From UBA4416 sp044238845 (GTDB lineage Bacteria; Bacteroidota; Bacteroidia; B-17B0; Aurantibacillaceae), in assembly GCA_044238845.1 (NCBI GenBank), contig JBIICN010000015.1, positions 1 to 64,000 of the forward strand: DNA of 64,000 bases, given 5' to 3'. Under the pieces are notes generated by a model. That model was not told where the DNA came from. It worked only from the letters and a program-made list of their open reading frames with translations, and did no database searches. This document shows positions 17,182 to 27,316 of this stretch, one piece after another (the stretch's first letter is position 1; each line of letters starts with the position of its first letter). Position numbers and translations under genes: made by a program.

Positions 17182-17727
17182 TCACTTTTGAACTTGAATT
17201 TTACGAATAGCTTTGATGGTATTTTTTACACGACTTCTTATACCTGGTCCTTCTTCCGTTTCGCTCATGTGATTTAAAACAAGTGATAATTCGTTTAATA
17301 ATTCCGGATAAGGTTTTGAAATATTAAATACAACAGTAATAGCAAAGGCTCTTACAGCAATCGCTTCGGTTGGATTTTTAATATATGCAAAACATTTATC
17401 TAGCATAAAAGACTCCATTTTTTTAGGAACTGGATGCTTTTGAAATAGCCTTAATGTATTTCTAATAACACCATTATGTAAATTATCATGTTTTAAATTA
17501 TTAATTAATTTTATGTGATAAGGAATGATGCAATCGTAATCCAAATCACTACAATGTCCTAAAACCCACATTGCTCTGCTACTTAATAAGTGATCTTTTT
17601 CAAAGGCAAAAGCCACTAATTCATTAATCTGACTAAGATTTATAATTTTTTGAGCTAAAGCAGGTGCTTTAAACTCTCTTATATCTGGCAATAACTCCTC
17701 TTTAAGATTAAGTGTACTATTTTTCAT
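17182..17727 (-). CDS. HEAT-repeat-like helical protein
   Basis: Read from the ATG at 17725-17727 (MKNSTLNLKEEL) it is a 181-residue, all-helical cytoplasmic protein. An upstream extension of 26 codons exists but encodes an unrelated hydrophobic stretch overlapping the intergenic region. Helix pairs such as LSSRAMWVLGHCSDLD, VIRNTLRLFQKHPVPKKMES and AIAVRAFAITVVFNISKPYP resemble HEAT or armadillo repeats found in PBS-lyase-like and DNA-alkylation-repair-like scaffolds. No catalytic residues are evident. The start is divergent from the PaaK-like gene. Confidence 0.7.
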   Translation of the reverse strand: MKNSTLNLKEELLPDIREFKAPALAQKIINLSQINELVAFAFEKDHLLSSRAMWVLGHCSDLDYDCIIPYHIKLINNLKHDNLHNGVIRNTLRLFQKHPVPKKMESFMLDKCFAYIKNPTEAIAVRAFAITVVFNISKPYPELLNELSLVLNHMSETEEGPGIRSRVKNTIKAIRKIQVQK

Positions 17728-17841
17728 TATAAAATCGTGTAATATGAACAAAACCAATAAAAAATAAATATAAGTAAATTTTAAAATAGCTTTGTGTTTT
17801 ATCAAATTATATGTAAACTCGTGTAAATTTAATGAATCGTT

Positions 17842-19137
17842 ATGAGTGCCTTATTACCAGAAATAGAGACTAAATCATCCAATGAAATAAAACAATTTCA
17901 AGAAGAAAAATTAACCACTCTATTATCATACGTTAATGCACATTCTAAATTCTATCAAACTCTCTTTAAAAAAAAAGGCATTAGCGTTGCTGATATTAAA
18001 ACACTAAACGATTTACAGAAAATTCCAGTAACAACTAAAGATGATTTATACAATTACAATCAAGATTTTATTTGTGTAGCTCCTGATAAAATAATAGACT
18101 ACGTAACAACTAGTGGAACCTTAGGCGACCCTTTAACTTTTGTATTGACAGATAAAGATTTAGATAGATTGGCTTATAATGAGCATATTTCACTAGCCTG
18201 TGCTGGCGGTAGCAAAAACGACATTTATCAATTAATGACCACAATTGATAGACGTTTTATGGCTGGTATGGCTTATTTTTTAGGTTTAAAACAAATGGGA
18301 GCTGGTGTGGTAAGAGTTGGTAATGGGATGCCAGAGTTTCAATGGGACACAATTAAACGTTTAAAACCAACTATTGCAATTGCTGTTCCATCTTTTTTAT
18401 TAAAATTAATTGAGTTTGCCGAACAAAATAATATTGATTACAAAAACTGTAGTATTAAAAAAGTAGTTTGTATTGGCGAACCAATTCGAAATGAAGATTT
18501 TTCATATAACACTTTAGGTAAACGAATAACAGATAAATGGCCTTTGCAATTATATAGCACCTACGCATCTACCGAAATGAGCGCTGCTTTTACTGAATGT
18601 AATCAAGGCGTGGGAGGACATCATCATCCAGAGTTATTAATTGTTGAATTTTTGGACGAAAATAATCAACCTGTTGCAAAAGGAGAAGCTGGTGAATTGA
18701 CAGTAACTACATTAGACGTAGAAGGTATGCCTTTAATCCGTTTTAAAACAGGTGATATTTGCAAAGCACATTACGAGCCTTGTTCCTGCGGAAGAACAAC
18801 TTTACGTATTAGTCCTATTTTGGGACGTAAGCAACAAATGATAAAATTTAAAGGCACTAGTTTATATCCACCAGCCTTGTATGATATTTTAAATACAGTA
18901 CCCTATATAAAAAATTATATTGTTGAAGTATATACAAATGATATTGGTACAGATGAAATTTTAATAAATATAGGCGCTATTAATCCGCCCGAAAATTTTG
19001 ATAAAGATTTAAAAGACCATTTTAGAGCAAAATTAAGAGTGGCCCCTACTATTGTTTTAGAAACTCCAGAAAACATTAGTAAACGTCAGCTACCTGAAAT
19101 GAGTAGAAAACCTATTACATTTATTGATAAGCGTTAA
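17842..19137 (+). CDS. PaaK-like adenylate-forming ligase
   Basis: A 431-residue member of the phenylacetate-CoA ligase/F390-synthetase branch of adenylate-forming enzymes. The P-loop-like motif is YVTTSGTLGDPLTF, the adenine-binding motif is LYSTYASTEMS, and the C-terminal swivel region contains LIRFKTGDIC and QQMIKFKGTSLYPPALYDIL. A possible zinc cluster (CKAHYEPCSCG) matches the family. Such enzymes activate aryl or other carboxylic acids with ATP. The stop codon overlaps the next ATG (TAATG at 19135-19139), so it is translationally coupled to the WG-repeat gene and, 5 bp further on, an acyltransferase. The substrate is unknown. Confidence 0.88.
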   Translation: MSALLPEIETKSSNEIKQFQEEKLTTLLSYVNAHSKFYQTLFKKKGISVADIKTLNDLQKIPVTTKDDLYNYNQDFICVAPDKIIDYVTTSGTLGDPLTFVLTDKDLDRLAYNEHISLACAGGSKNDIYQLMTTIDRRFMAGMAYFLGLKQMGAGVVRVGNGMPEFQWDTIKRLKPTIAIAVPSFLLKLIEFAEQNNIDYKNCSIKKVVCIGEPIRNEDFSYNTLGKRITDKWPLQLYSTYASTEMSAAFTECNQGVGGHHHPELLIVEFLDENNQPVAKGEAGELTVTTLDVEGMPLIRFKTGDICKAHYEPCSCGRTTLRISPILGRKQQMIKFKGTSLYPPALYDILNTVPYIKNYIVEVYTNDIGTDEILINIGAINPPENFDKDLKDHFRAKLRVAPTIVLETPENISKRQLPEMSRKPITFIDKR

Positions 19138-20372
19138 TGAGAATTTGGTTTTTAATAAGTTGGTTACTTCAATTATCATTTTGTTTAGCACAAAATAAAA
19201 TTGCTATTGTTACTACTAAAAAAAATCAAACTGCTTACTATGATTTAAAAGGGACAATAACTTATATCGAAAATACTGATCCTATTTTTAACGAATCTAT
19301 TTGCAAATTTAATGATGGCTTTGCAAGATTAAGAAGAACTAATAAATTTTATTTTATTGATGAATATGGAAAACCTATTTTTACAACTGTGTTTGAAAAA
19401 GCCGAAGATTTTGAGGAAGGTTTAGCGGAAGTAAAAATTGACGGCAAGTGGGGATTCATAAACAAAAAAGGACAAATTGTTATTAAGCCTCAATTTTATG
19501 AAACACATCCCTTTTCGTTTGGTTTAAGTCAAGTTGCATATGGGCCAAAACAGAAACACGGATACATTGACAGCTCTGGTAATTTTATTATTAAACCACA
19601 GTTTGATAACGCCTCAGCTTTTGTATATGATAAAGCTTGGGTTTTACTAAATGGAAAATGGGGATTAATTAATAGAGAAGGGAAATTTATTATCAATCCA
19701 ATTTATAAAGAAGTGAAAAATGTTTTCGAACATTATAATGTTTGGGCTCCAGAATATAGTTACGATTTAATAAATGGCATAATCAATAAATCAAAATACA
19801 AAAACACAAATTTGGCTTGGGTTTCATTTGAAGGAAAATGGGGTTTAATAAATAAAGAAGGTAAAACTTTAATAGCACATCAGTTTTTAGAAGTAAAGAA
19901 TAGTAGCGAAGGATTTACATGGGTTAAAAATCATGAAAATTGGGGCTTAATTGATTCGTTAGGAAATTATTTAATTAAACCTAATGATCGAAATCCATTA
20001 ATTTACGCAGCAAATGTAAGCTTTAAAATTTTTTCTGAAGTTCATAACGGCTTAATTCGCTATCAAACAAAAGATTTGTATGGTTATCAAGATACAAAAT
20101 TAAATGTTGTTATTACTGCAAAATTTGATAAAGCAACAGATTTCAAAAATGGTTTAGCTGCTGTAAGTCAAGATGGATATTGGGGTGTTATTGATACAAC
20201 TGGGAAACTTATTATTCCAATTAACTATAAAGAAATTATCTTAAATAGCAGCGAATTATTCCCTGCAAAAGATGATAATGGAGATTGGGGTTATTTAAAT
20301 TTAAAAAACGAATGGGCTGTAAAACCACAATTTAAAAACGTAACACCTTTTGCAACCACAAACTACAAGTAA
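19137..20372 (+). CDS. WG-repeat secreted protein
   Basis: A 411-residue protein with a signal peptide (MRIWFLISWLLQLSFCLAQ) followed by at least seven WG (PF14903) repeats. Examples are KWGFINKKGQIVIKPQF, KHGYIDSSGNFIIKPQF, KWGLINREGKFIINPIY, KWGLINKEGKTLIAHQF, NWGLIDSLGNYLIKP, YWGVIDTTGKLIIPINY and DWGYLNLKNEWAVKPQF. Such repeats are usually binding scaffolds of unknown partner. It is coupled by a TAATG overlap to the upstream PaaK-like gene and lies 5 bp before the acyltransferase gene, an odd combination of a secreted scaffold between two lipid-type enzymes. Confidence 0.88.
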   Translation: MRIWFLISWLLQLSFCLAQNKIAIVTTKKNQTAYYDLKGTITYIENTDPIFNESICKFNDGFARLRRTNKFYFIDEYGKPIFTTVFEKAEDFEEGLAEVKIDGKWGFINKKGQIVIKPQFYETHPFSFGLSQVAYGPKQKHGYIDSSGNFIIKPQFDNASAFVYDKAWVLLNGKWGLINREGKFIINPIYKEVKNVFEHYNVWAPEYSYDLINGIINKSKYKNTNLAWVSFEGKWGLINKEGKTLIAHQFLEVKNSSEGFTWVKNHENWGLIDSLGNYLIKPNDRNPLIYAANVSFKIFSEVHNGLIRYQTKDLYGYQDTKLNVVITAKFDKATDFKNGLAAVSQDGYWGVIDTTGKLIIPINYKEIILNSSELFPAKDDNGDWGYLNLKNEWAVKPQFKNVTPFATTNYK

Positions 20373-20377
20373 AAATC

Positions 20378-21556
20378 ATGAAACTATATAAATCCCAAGC
20401 TCCAAAAAAATACAGCGATTTTGCTAAAGAATTTAATTTTGAATTACTAAGGCCATATTATGACGAAGAATCAGGAGACGTTATGAATCGTATTGCTCAC
20501 TATGACACGTATCACAAAGCCATGGCTTATTTATGGCCAGAAATGAGTAAGGAGCAAATGATTGAAAAGGCCCTAAACACCAAATCACCTTACGAATTTC
20601 AAACAGGTTATATGAGTGAAGCTATTTGGAAAATAGTAAATTCAACATCAACTGGTTTAACTTGGAGTGGACTAGAAAATTTAGATAGAGATAAATCTTA
20701 TTTATACATTGCCAATCACCGAGATATTTTATTAGATAGCGCTATCCTTCAAATTATTTTAGACAGAGAAGAATTTGAAACATCTGAAATTACTTTTGGT
20801 TCTAATTTAATGGACCAAGGATTTATTACTGATTTTGGACGTATGAACAGAATGTTTACGGTAAAACGAGAAGGTAACGTAAAAGAATTGTACGATATAT
20901 CTCGCCAATTAAGTGCATACATTCGTCATGTAATAATTGACAAAAACACAAGTGTTTGGATTGCTCAAAGAAATGGAAGAACGAAAGATGGTAGCGATTT
21001 GACTCAAACTGGTTTATTAAAAATGCTTAATATGAGTGGAGATAAAGACTTTAAAAAAAGTTTTGCCGAATTAAACATTGTACCACTTACCATTAGTTTT
21101 GAATATGAACCCTGTGATGATCTTAAAGTACAAGAGCTTTATTTATCATCACTTCATACTAAATATATAAAATCGCCAGGCGAAGATTTGAATAGTATTT
21201 TAACTGGAATAAAACAACCTAAAGGCAAAATTCACCTAGCTTTTGGGAAACCAATTACAACAGATGATTTAGTAGAAATTGATACAGCTAATAACGAAAA
21301 TGACAAAATAAAAAATCTAGCTGCTTATATAGATAAACAAATTTATCAAAATTTTAAATTAAATGCGGTAAACTATATTGCATACGATTTATTAAATAAA
21401 ACCAATGTGTTTGAGAATAATTATACGAATCAAGACAAAGAGAATTTTTTAAACTACATTATCAAAAAAATTAATGAATTAAAAGGTGAAACGGAAGTGT
21501 TAAAAAATTTATTTATTACACTATATGCTAATCCAGTAATTAATAAACTGGCTTAA
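20378..21556 (+). CDS. PlsC-like glycerol-phosphate-type acyltransferase
   Basis: A 392-residue protein whose central region is a PlsC-type acyltransferase. YIANHRDILLDSA is the HxxxxD motif (here NHRDILLD), and VWIAQRNGRTKDGSD fits the substrate-binding block normally seen as FPEGTRS. ELNIVPLTISFEYEP completes the fold. It is longer than typical PlsC (about 240 residues) because of an N-terminal extension of about 100 residues. The family transfers acyl groups to glycerol-3-phosphate derivatives or other lipid acceptors. It is the last gene of the PaaK-like operon and ends on a TTAA shared with the next, convergent gene. Confidence 0.85.
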   Translation: MKLYKSQAPKKYSDFAKEFNFELLRPYYDEESGDVMNRIAHYDTYHKAMAYLWPEMSKEQMIEKALNTKSPYEFQTGYMSEAIWKIVNSTSTGLTWSGLENLDRDKSYLYIANHRDILLDSAILQIILDREEFETSEITFGSNLMDQGFITDFGRMNRMFTVKREGNVKELYDISRQLSAYIRHVIIDKNTSVWIAQRNGRTKDGSDLTQTGLLKMLNMSGDKDFKKSFAELNIVPLTISFEYEPCDDLKVQELYLSSLHTKYIKSPGEDLNSILTGIKQPKGKIHLAFGKPITTDDLVEIDTANNENDKIKNLAAYIDKQIYQNFKLNAVNYIAYDLLNKTNVFENNYTNQDKENFLNYIIKKINELKGETEVLKNLFITLYANPVINKLA

Positions 21557-22386
21557 AATAATAGTATTCCTACTTTTAAAAATACATTAAAGCGATTAAC
21601 ACCTCGAACTCTTCTTTTGTAGGTATTTTCTATATAACCGGTATTTGTATTTTTAGTGGAAGAAAATAACTCTTCACCATCAAACACAATATCTGTAACC
21701 CCTGATATGACAGAAAATAATTGCAAATTGCAACCATAATCTACCACTACTCTATTAGCAATAATTCTACTTCTACCAAAACCTAACATCAAATTTACAC
21801 CCGTAAAATTCTGCTCTTTAGATCCAAAATTTGCGATAAGAGTATCTGAATAACTACCATTATTGTAATAGTAGTTCTGAATTCCCATATTCATAGTAGC
21901 AGGATCATAACTTGTTTTTACTGTATTTATAGTTGGACCAAACATCACGTATCTTCCCCATGGCGCAACGTAACGAGAACCAAAATATTTAAAATACAAT
22001 GTATAGGTTAATCCACGAATATTAAAAAACCCTTCTGGTCTATCAAAATAACTTGAATTATAACTATTTGCTGGAAAAACATATTCAGTATATAACGCAT
22101 TATCATATGCGGTTTTATAATAACGAGTCGAAAAACATATCATCCATTTACTAGAAGCCGCAAATTCTAAAAAACCTTCATGAATAGTATTAAAAGCAAA
22201 TGAGCCGGTAGAGGCGCTGCCACTTCGCCCAATCATCGTTTCGTTATTTGATGTCGCTCCAAATATAGCAGGGCTAGTATGAAATCCATACCCTAAAAGG
22301 AATCTCTTTCCCATATATCCAGTAGATTGAGCATGGATTAAAGAACTAAATAAAATAAAACTATATATATATAAACGCATGTGCAT
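21553..22386 (-). CDS. outer-membrane beta-barrel protein, unknown family
   Basis: A 277-residue protein with a signal peptide (MRLYIYSFILFSSLIHAQ) and long amphipathic strands such as KWMICFSTRYYKTAYDN, LTYTLYFKYFGSRYV and FNVFLKVGILLF at the C-terminus, consistent with a small outer-membrane barrel. ATG codons at 22384-22386 and 22378-22380 are both possible. It begins right after the stop of the M48 protease gene (1-bp gap), so the two are co-transcribed. Its stop interlocks with that of the acyltransferase gene on TTAA at 21553-21556. Confidence 0.7.
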   Translation of the reverse strand: MHMRLYIYSFILFSSLIHAQSTGYMGKRFLLGYGFHTSPAIFGATSNNETMIGRSGSASTGSFAFNTIHEGFLEFAASSKWMICFSTRYYKTAYDNALYTEYVFPANSYNSSYFDRPEGFFNIRGLTYTLYFKYFGSRYVAPWGRYVMFGPTINTVKTSYDPATMNMGIQNYYYNNGSYSDTLIANFGSKEQNFTGVNLMLGFGRSRIIANRVVVDYGCNLQLFSVISGVTDIVFDGEELFSSTKNTNTGYIENTYKRRVRGVNRFNVFLKVGILLF

Positions 22387-22387
22387 A

Positions 22388-24562
22388 CTATTTGGAATGT
22401 TTTAATTCGTAAAATGTTTGGTAAACCTTAGCATTAACTAAATCTTTAGAATCTTTATCTCTAAATGTTTCTTGTTTTTTATAAACCATATCGTTATTCT
22501 TGATATCATAAATAAAGCTGTAAAAATACGTTCGCTTTCGTCCACTTTTTGATTTGTAATTAACAATCCCCGTTTTTAAAACATATTGGGTCCCGTATTT
22601 TTCAATAACTTTATCAATTTCGTTGGTATTAAGAATGAAATTTTTATCTGAATTATCGGCGTCGAATTTTTCCGAAAACCAATCATTGATTACCGAATAG
22701 TCATTTAACTTGTCAACATCATTTGCTGTTATTAAACTAGGGTCTAAAGTCACCAACTCAAAGTTTTGGCGCTTCGCACAATCATTTACTGTTACAGTAT
22801 ATCTTTCTTGCTTCTCATCCGATTGCAGGTACCTAAATTCTTCATTTTTAGATTCGTCAACTTTCAAATAAAAAGGTTCTAGTAACAACACCTTATTTAT
22901 TTTATTATCGCAAGTAATATAAACACCATGTTTTTTCTTTTTTGTAGAAGATTTTCGATTTCCTTTATTAAGTGTGTACTCAGAGAAACCAGAAGAACTT
23001 TCATTGTCAACTATTCCAGATGTAGGGAACTTACGTGAAAATTCTTTATCACTTAAAAATAAATCCAGATACATTTCTTTATAATATGCCGTATCATACT
23101 TTTTAAAGTTATTTTCTTTTTGAAGATTAGCAATTAATTCTGTTTTTGAATTTATTGCTACATTTCCTTTTAAACTATCTACTTTAACTTCGTTTAAAAC
23201 ATCTTTCTTATTAATACGCACAAAATCAATAATACCCCAATTAACGGTTTTCATCATATTAAATAAACTATCAGAATAACATTCGATCACTTTATTAGAA
23301 GGGAATTTTTGATGATTTCGAAACACATAATTTAACGACATCATCGTCCATTCATTAGCAGGCATTTTACTCATAAAATAATGCATTTGCTGAGGATAAC
23401 TCTCAACGTCTTTATAATCTGCAAATCCATTTTCTAAATAAGAATCGTTGCCGTAATTTATTAGTCCGTTACCAAACATTGTAATAGAGAATAAACATTT
23501 CGAGATAATTTCGGCAATGTACTCGTTGTTTGGGTATTTATTAGCCATAATGTAGGCTGTATACAACGCATTAGGATAATCTCTATGTTTTAAATACAAT
23601 CTACATAATTCCAATCTTGATAAATCTCTGATATATTCAAAATTTTCTTTATTAAGAATATAATCAACTTTCCCTGAATTATTTCTATTGGTAATGATAT
23701 CAGAGATAGCAGATTTTCTTTTTGCGGTATTAGGATGAGTTAATTTGGTATCATCTTCGTTTGAATTATTTCTAATAGATGAAACCTCTTTTAAGAAATA
23801 ACCATTTGGCAATTTAAAATATTCTGTTTCAAAAAATGTTTTTTTAAATTCTACTAATTCAAAAGGCAAATGTGCGTATTGCAATACATCAAATGCTTTT
23901 TCAGCTTGCTTTAAATTATAATTTGTTTGTTCAAATAATTTTAACCCTTCTATATCAGCTTCACTTTCTTTTTCTTTTGAATATTGACATTTTTCAATTA
24001 ATCTATCTTGTCTGTTTTTTCCATTATAATTTTGGCTATCAATTTTTTTATTATCAACGTATCCATTAATGTGATGTTTTTTTGTATAATGAGAAATTTC
24101 ATGACAAAGTATAAATGCTAATTGAGCTTCCGTTTCTGCTTGGGCAATTAATCCGATGTCAATAAAAATATATCCTTTATCATAACTATAGGCATTAACA
24201 ACCGAAGATTTAAGTGTATAAATATGTAATTCGTTTCTTAAACTTACATTGTCTTTTAAAATAACGTCTACTATTTTATTTAAATAAACAGTTACTTCAT
24301 CGTTTATTAATGTATTGCCACTTTTAACTATCTTTTCAATTTCATAATTAGCTTCCGTTAAATAGGTTCGTTTTAAAGTTTTATCAGATTCCTTTTGTTT
24401 ATTCAACTCCGTAATATCGTTTTGAATAACATTTCTAATATTTTGAGTAAAAATATCAGGTAATGTCCCTGTTGATTTTAGAGGTAGATAATTTTCATTT
24501 AAATTCTGCTGAGAAAAACCTAAGAAAGAAAATAAGATAAATGGAAGTATGTATTTTATCAT
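22388..24562 (-). CDS. M48-family zinc metalloprotease, secreted
   Basis: A 724-residue protein with a signal peptide (MIKYILPFILFSFLGFSQ). The N-terminal domain (residues 70-290) is an M48 peptidase with HEISH at 154-158 (H154 and H158 bind zinc, E155 is catalytic) and ESEAD around residues 199-203 for the third ligand. M48 proteases such as BepA act on outer-membrane proteins in the periplasm. Residues about 300-724 are a long extension without recognised domain, including a Lys-rich loop (KGNRKSSTKKKKHG). It is co-transcribed with the barrel gene downstream, which may be a substrate or partner. No membrane segment beyond the signal is seen. Confidence 0.88.
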   Translation of the reverse strand: MIKYILPFILFSFLGFSQQNLNENYLPLKSTGTLPDIFTQNIRNVIQNDITELNKQKESDKTLKRTYLTEANYEIEKIVKSGNTLINDEVTVYLNKIVDVILKDNVSLRNELHIYTLKSSVVNAYSYDKGYIFIDIGLIAQAETEAQLAFILCHEISHYTKKHHINGYVDNKKIDSQNYNGKNRQDRLIEKCQYSKEKESEADIEGLKLFEQTNYNLKQAEKAFDVLQYAHLPFELVEFKKTFFETEYFKLPNGYFLKEVSSIRNNSNEDDTKLTHPNTAKRKSAISDIITNRNNSGKVDYILNKENFEYIRDLSRLELCRLYLKHRDYPNALYTAYIMANKYPNNEYIAEIISKCLFSITMFGNGLINYGNDSYLENGFADYKDVESYPQQMHYFMSKMPANEWTMMSLNYVFRNHQKFPSNKVIECYSDSLFNMMKTVNWGIIDFVRINKKDVLNEVKVDSLKGNVAINSKTELIANLQKENNFKKYDTAYYKEMYLDLFLSDKEFSRKFPTSGIVDNESSSGFSEYTLNKGNRKSSTKKKKHGVYITCDNKINKVLLLEPFYLKVDESKNEEFRYLQSDEKQERYTVTVNDCAKRQNFELVTLDPSLITANDVDKLNDYSVINDWFSEKFDADNSDKNFILNTNEIDKVIEKYGTQYVLKTGIVNYKSKSGRKRTYFYSFIYDIKNNDMVYKKQETFRDKDSKDLVNAKVYQTFYELKHSK

Positions 24563-24592
24563 TTTTACTAATTGAAATCTAAATATAATAAA

Positions 24593-24628
24593 AAAATCCT
24601 CTTTGATTAGTAAACCAAAGAGGATTTT
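24593..24628. terminator. Rho-independent terminator
   Basis: A 13-bp stem, AAAATCCTCTTTG (24593-24605) with CAAAGAGGATTTT (24616-24628), with a 10-nt loop. Read on the minus strand it is followed by a T tract, so it ends the gene 24649-26316 before the M48 gene begins. Confidence 0.88.
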
Positions 24629-24648
24629 AAGTTTATAAAAATGTTATT

Positions 24649-26316
24649 TTAATTTACTTCTACAGAAAATAAAATATTTTGTTTTTTTCTTCTTTCTGTA
24701 CTAATTAAATTATTTCTTTCTCCGTCAACAAATTCACGGATATAAAAATTTGTATCGTAAGTTTCAATTTCACCTAAACTATATTTTTTAACATCTCCTT
24801 TAGCAGTTACTGTAACTCCAGTTAAAAAACCACCTCTACGGTCTTCATGTCTTTTTGGAGCCTGATCAGCTGGTAAGTTTAAATTTTTGATATTATCAAT
24901 ATAAAAAATATGCACGTCATTTCCTTTTTTCATCGAATTTATAGAAATACCTGCTCCATATGCACCATTAGCATGTTGTGATTTTGGGATTTTTTTTGTC
25001 CACTCTAATTTACCATCAACACTAATACTCATTACAAAAATATCATCAGCATAAGTATCGTATTTAGTTTTCATACAGTGACAGTTTCCATCATAGTAAT
25101 AAGTTACTTGAACATGATATTGCTCAGCTACAATTTTAGTTGTACCATCATCCATCACATAAATCTCGTTTATTTCTAAATTACTAATTCCAATATCACC
25201 ATCTTCATCTTTATCAGCTTGCTTATCCATTTTACGTTTTTCTCTCTCCGATGTAAATGCTTTAATTACATCAGTTGGGATTTCGTAATATCCACCTTTG
25301 ATTTTAGTAAAGGTACCTGTTTCTAAATCTAATTTAACCATGTAAGCTCCATCAACTGGTTTGTTTAATGCTTTAGAGTAAAATCCTGTAATAGCAATTT
25401 CATGATTTGTATTTTCATAAACCCAAGCTTCAGTTGGAAAATAATTATCTAATTTAATTTTGATAATCTTAGGCGTTTTTGCGCCTTTTTTGTAAGCTAA
25501 TATCTCAAAATGGTAGTTAGGTTTCTTTTTATCTTTCCCTTCTTTAGGAGTATCCCCTTCATAAACTTTAGCCATTAAATATACAGTGGCATCATCTGAT
25601 AATATAAATCCGATATTATCCATTTTAGCTTCAGTATAAGGCATTTCAAAATCTTCTCCCCATAATTTCGTAAGATTTTCATCAAAAACTTGCATTCCAA
25701 TTACTTCCTTATTAATCTTATCGTTTCTTTCTTTATTTACTAGAGAGTATGTATATAAGAATTTCGTCTTATCTTCTGAAATTTTCAAATCATAACCACC
25801 CATATCTGCAGGTGTACCATACACTGGAACACCATATGGAGCAAATCCAATACTAAAACGAGCCATTTGCACTTTATCAGAAGATTTAAATAAATTTTTA
25901 GCAGATCCAACAAAATCTAAATTTTTGTATGAAAATTCTAAAGCAGTAATTCCTTCTTTTTCTTCTTCTTTAAAAACCTCACGTGCAAACATGTAGGTTT
26001 TGTTTTTAAACTTAATAAAACTTTGATAGTTGACTCTATCATTAAATTTACCTTCTAAATCAATCGTTTTTTCACTTTCATATTTCAAATCATTTGAAAA
26101 TTTTTGAAACGAAATAGATTTTAATCCTCTTCTGTTTACTTGAACAATTCCGTCACTTCCATAAGGAATAGGATCAGAAACAACATGCTTTTTAGGAGAT
26201 TCAAACTCATCTGAGTTCTTAACAACATATGGCCCTGCTTTTAATTGAGCATTCATATTGCTTGTTAAGGCTACCTGCATTGTTATACAAGTAATTAGAA
26301 TTGATTTAATTTTCAT
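24649..26316 (-). CDS. secreted protein, possibly beta-propeller-like, unknown function
   Basis: A 555-residue protein with a signal peptide ending at residue 24 (SNMNAQ). The mature part alternates short strands in a style often found in propeller folds: KTKFLYTYSLVNKERNDK, VYLMAKVYEG, HEIAITGFYSKALNKPVDGA, KIVAEQYHVQVTYYYDG, DDIFVMSISVDGKLEWTKKI. The Lys/Asp-rich EREKRKMDKQADKDEDGD segment (about residue 365) may be an acidic, cation-binding loop. I do not recognise a named family with confidence. It stands alone, with a terminator directly downstream and a weak TACATTTA box upstream. Confidence 0.7.
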   Translation of the reverse strand: MKIKSILITCITMQVALTSNMNAQLKAGPYVVKNSDEFESPKKHVVSDPIPYGSDGIVQVNRRGLKSISFQKFSNDLKYESEKTIDLEGKFNDRVNYQSFIKFKNKTYMFAREVFKEEEKEGITALEFSYKNLDFVGSAKNLFKSSDKVQMARFSIGFAPYGVPVYGTPADMGGYDLKISEDKTKFLYTYSLVNKERNDKINKEVIGMQVFDENLTKLWGEDFEMPYTEAKMDNIGFILSDDATVYLMAKVYEGDTPKEGKDKKKPNYHFEILAYKKGAKTPKIIKIKLDNYFPTEAWVYENTNHEIAITGFYSKALNKPVDGAYMVKLDLETGTFTKIKGGYYEIPTDVIKAFTSEREKRKMDKQADKDEDGDIGISNLEINEIYVMDDGTTKIVAEQYHVQVTYYYDGNCHCMKTKYDTYADDIFVMSISVDGKLEWTKKIPKSQHANGAYGAGISINSMKKGNDVHIFYIDNIKNLNLPADQAPKRHEDRRGGFLTGVTVTAKGDVKKYSLGEIETYDTNFYIREFVDGERNNLISTERRKKQNILFSVEVN

Positions 26317-26412
26317 ATTTTTTTATTAGAAGTTAAGTTATAAATGTATTTAAAAAAAACGAAAAAAACATTATTAATACGTTAATATTACATATGTATT
26401 AATAAAATTCAA

Positions 26413-27174
26413 CTATTTTCTGCACATATAAAGCAATTCTCCTTTAGGTAAGCAATAACGCTCAACTAATTCTGGAGAAATTTGCTTTGTATAATCCTCT
26501 ACTGTTACATTAAACCCAGCAGCAGCTAATTTATCTTTATAATCTAATCCAAACAATCGCACATGGTCTTTTTGCCAAAAATGGATTTCTCTGTCTTTCT
26601 CGCTCGTAATCGTTTTATCTTCATAAGTTTCGTAACGATTAACATCTTGAGGAATTTGAAAAATCCCAAAACCTCCTGGTTTCATCATGCGATATAGTTC
26701 GCGCATACATTGATCTGCATCTTCAACATGCTCTAACACATGATGACAAAAAATAACATCAAATGAATTATCTGCAAATGGAGCATGGTGTAAATCGAAA
26801 TGATGATCGGCTATGGGTGAATTATAATCACCAGTAATATACTCTAAATTAGGCATCGCTTTAAATAACTTATAAAAACATTGCTCTGGGGCGATGTGCA
26901 ATAATTTATGTTTAGCCGTAAAAAAATTAGTTTTTTCTTTCAAATACAACCACAACAAACGATGTCTTTCCAACGATAAGCTTCCTGGACACAAAGCATT
27001 ATCACGAGCTACACTTTTGCTATATCCATATGGTAAAAATTTACGATAGGTTTTGCCGCTAATTGGATCCTCATATTTTGTTCCATAATAAATTAGAGGC
27101 GCAAGTTTACTGAAAATTAAACTCAATTTGATTAAAATAGGTCTAGGTATAGTACGTAAGATGAAATGAAACAT
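26413..27174 (-). CDS. class I SAM-dependent methyltransferase
   Basis: A 253-residue protein. The Rossmann-fold SAM domain is marked by KLLHIAPEQCFYKLFKAMPN (motif I, with the usual glycine-rich loop replaced by APE), YITGDYNSP (acidic residue for the ribose) and NSFDVIFCHHVLEHVEDADQ. Motif MMKPGGFGIFQIP follows. The target is unknown. The first 75 residues are helical with hydrophobic patches and may bind a lipid or membrane. It is divergent from the GT39-like gene (142-bp gap) in a patch with two further methyltransferase-like genes. Confidence 0.85.
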   Translation of the reverse strand: MFHFILRTIPRPILIKLSLIFSKLAPLIYYGTKYEDPISGKTYRKFLPYGYSKSVARDNALCPGSLSLERHRLLWLYLKEKTNFFTAKHKLLHIAPEQCFYKLFKAMPNLEYITGDYNSPIADHHFDLHHAPFADNSFDVIFCHHVLEHVEDADQCMRELYRMMKPGGFGIFQIPQDVNRYETYEDKTITSEKDREIHFWQKDHVRLFGLDYKDKLAAAGFNVTVEDYTKQISPELVERYCLPKGELLYMCRK

Positions 27175-27316
27175 TTAGAATATAATTTTATATGTTGTAA
27201 TTTATTAAAAGCTATTATAAATTGTAAAAAAGTTCTTAAAATTAAGCAAAATAGATGGCATTTTTAAGTTAGCAAGGCTTATTTTATTTGTTATTTTTGT
27301 GAATTGAGTTAAAATT

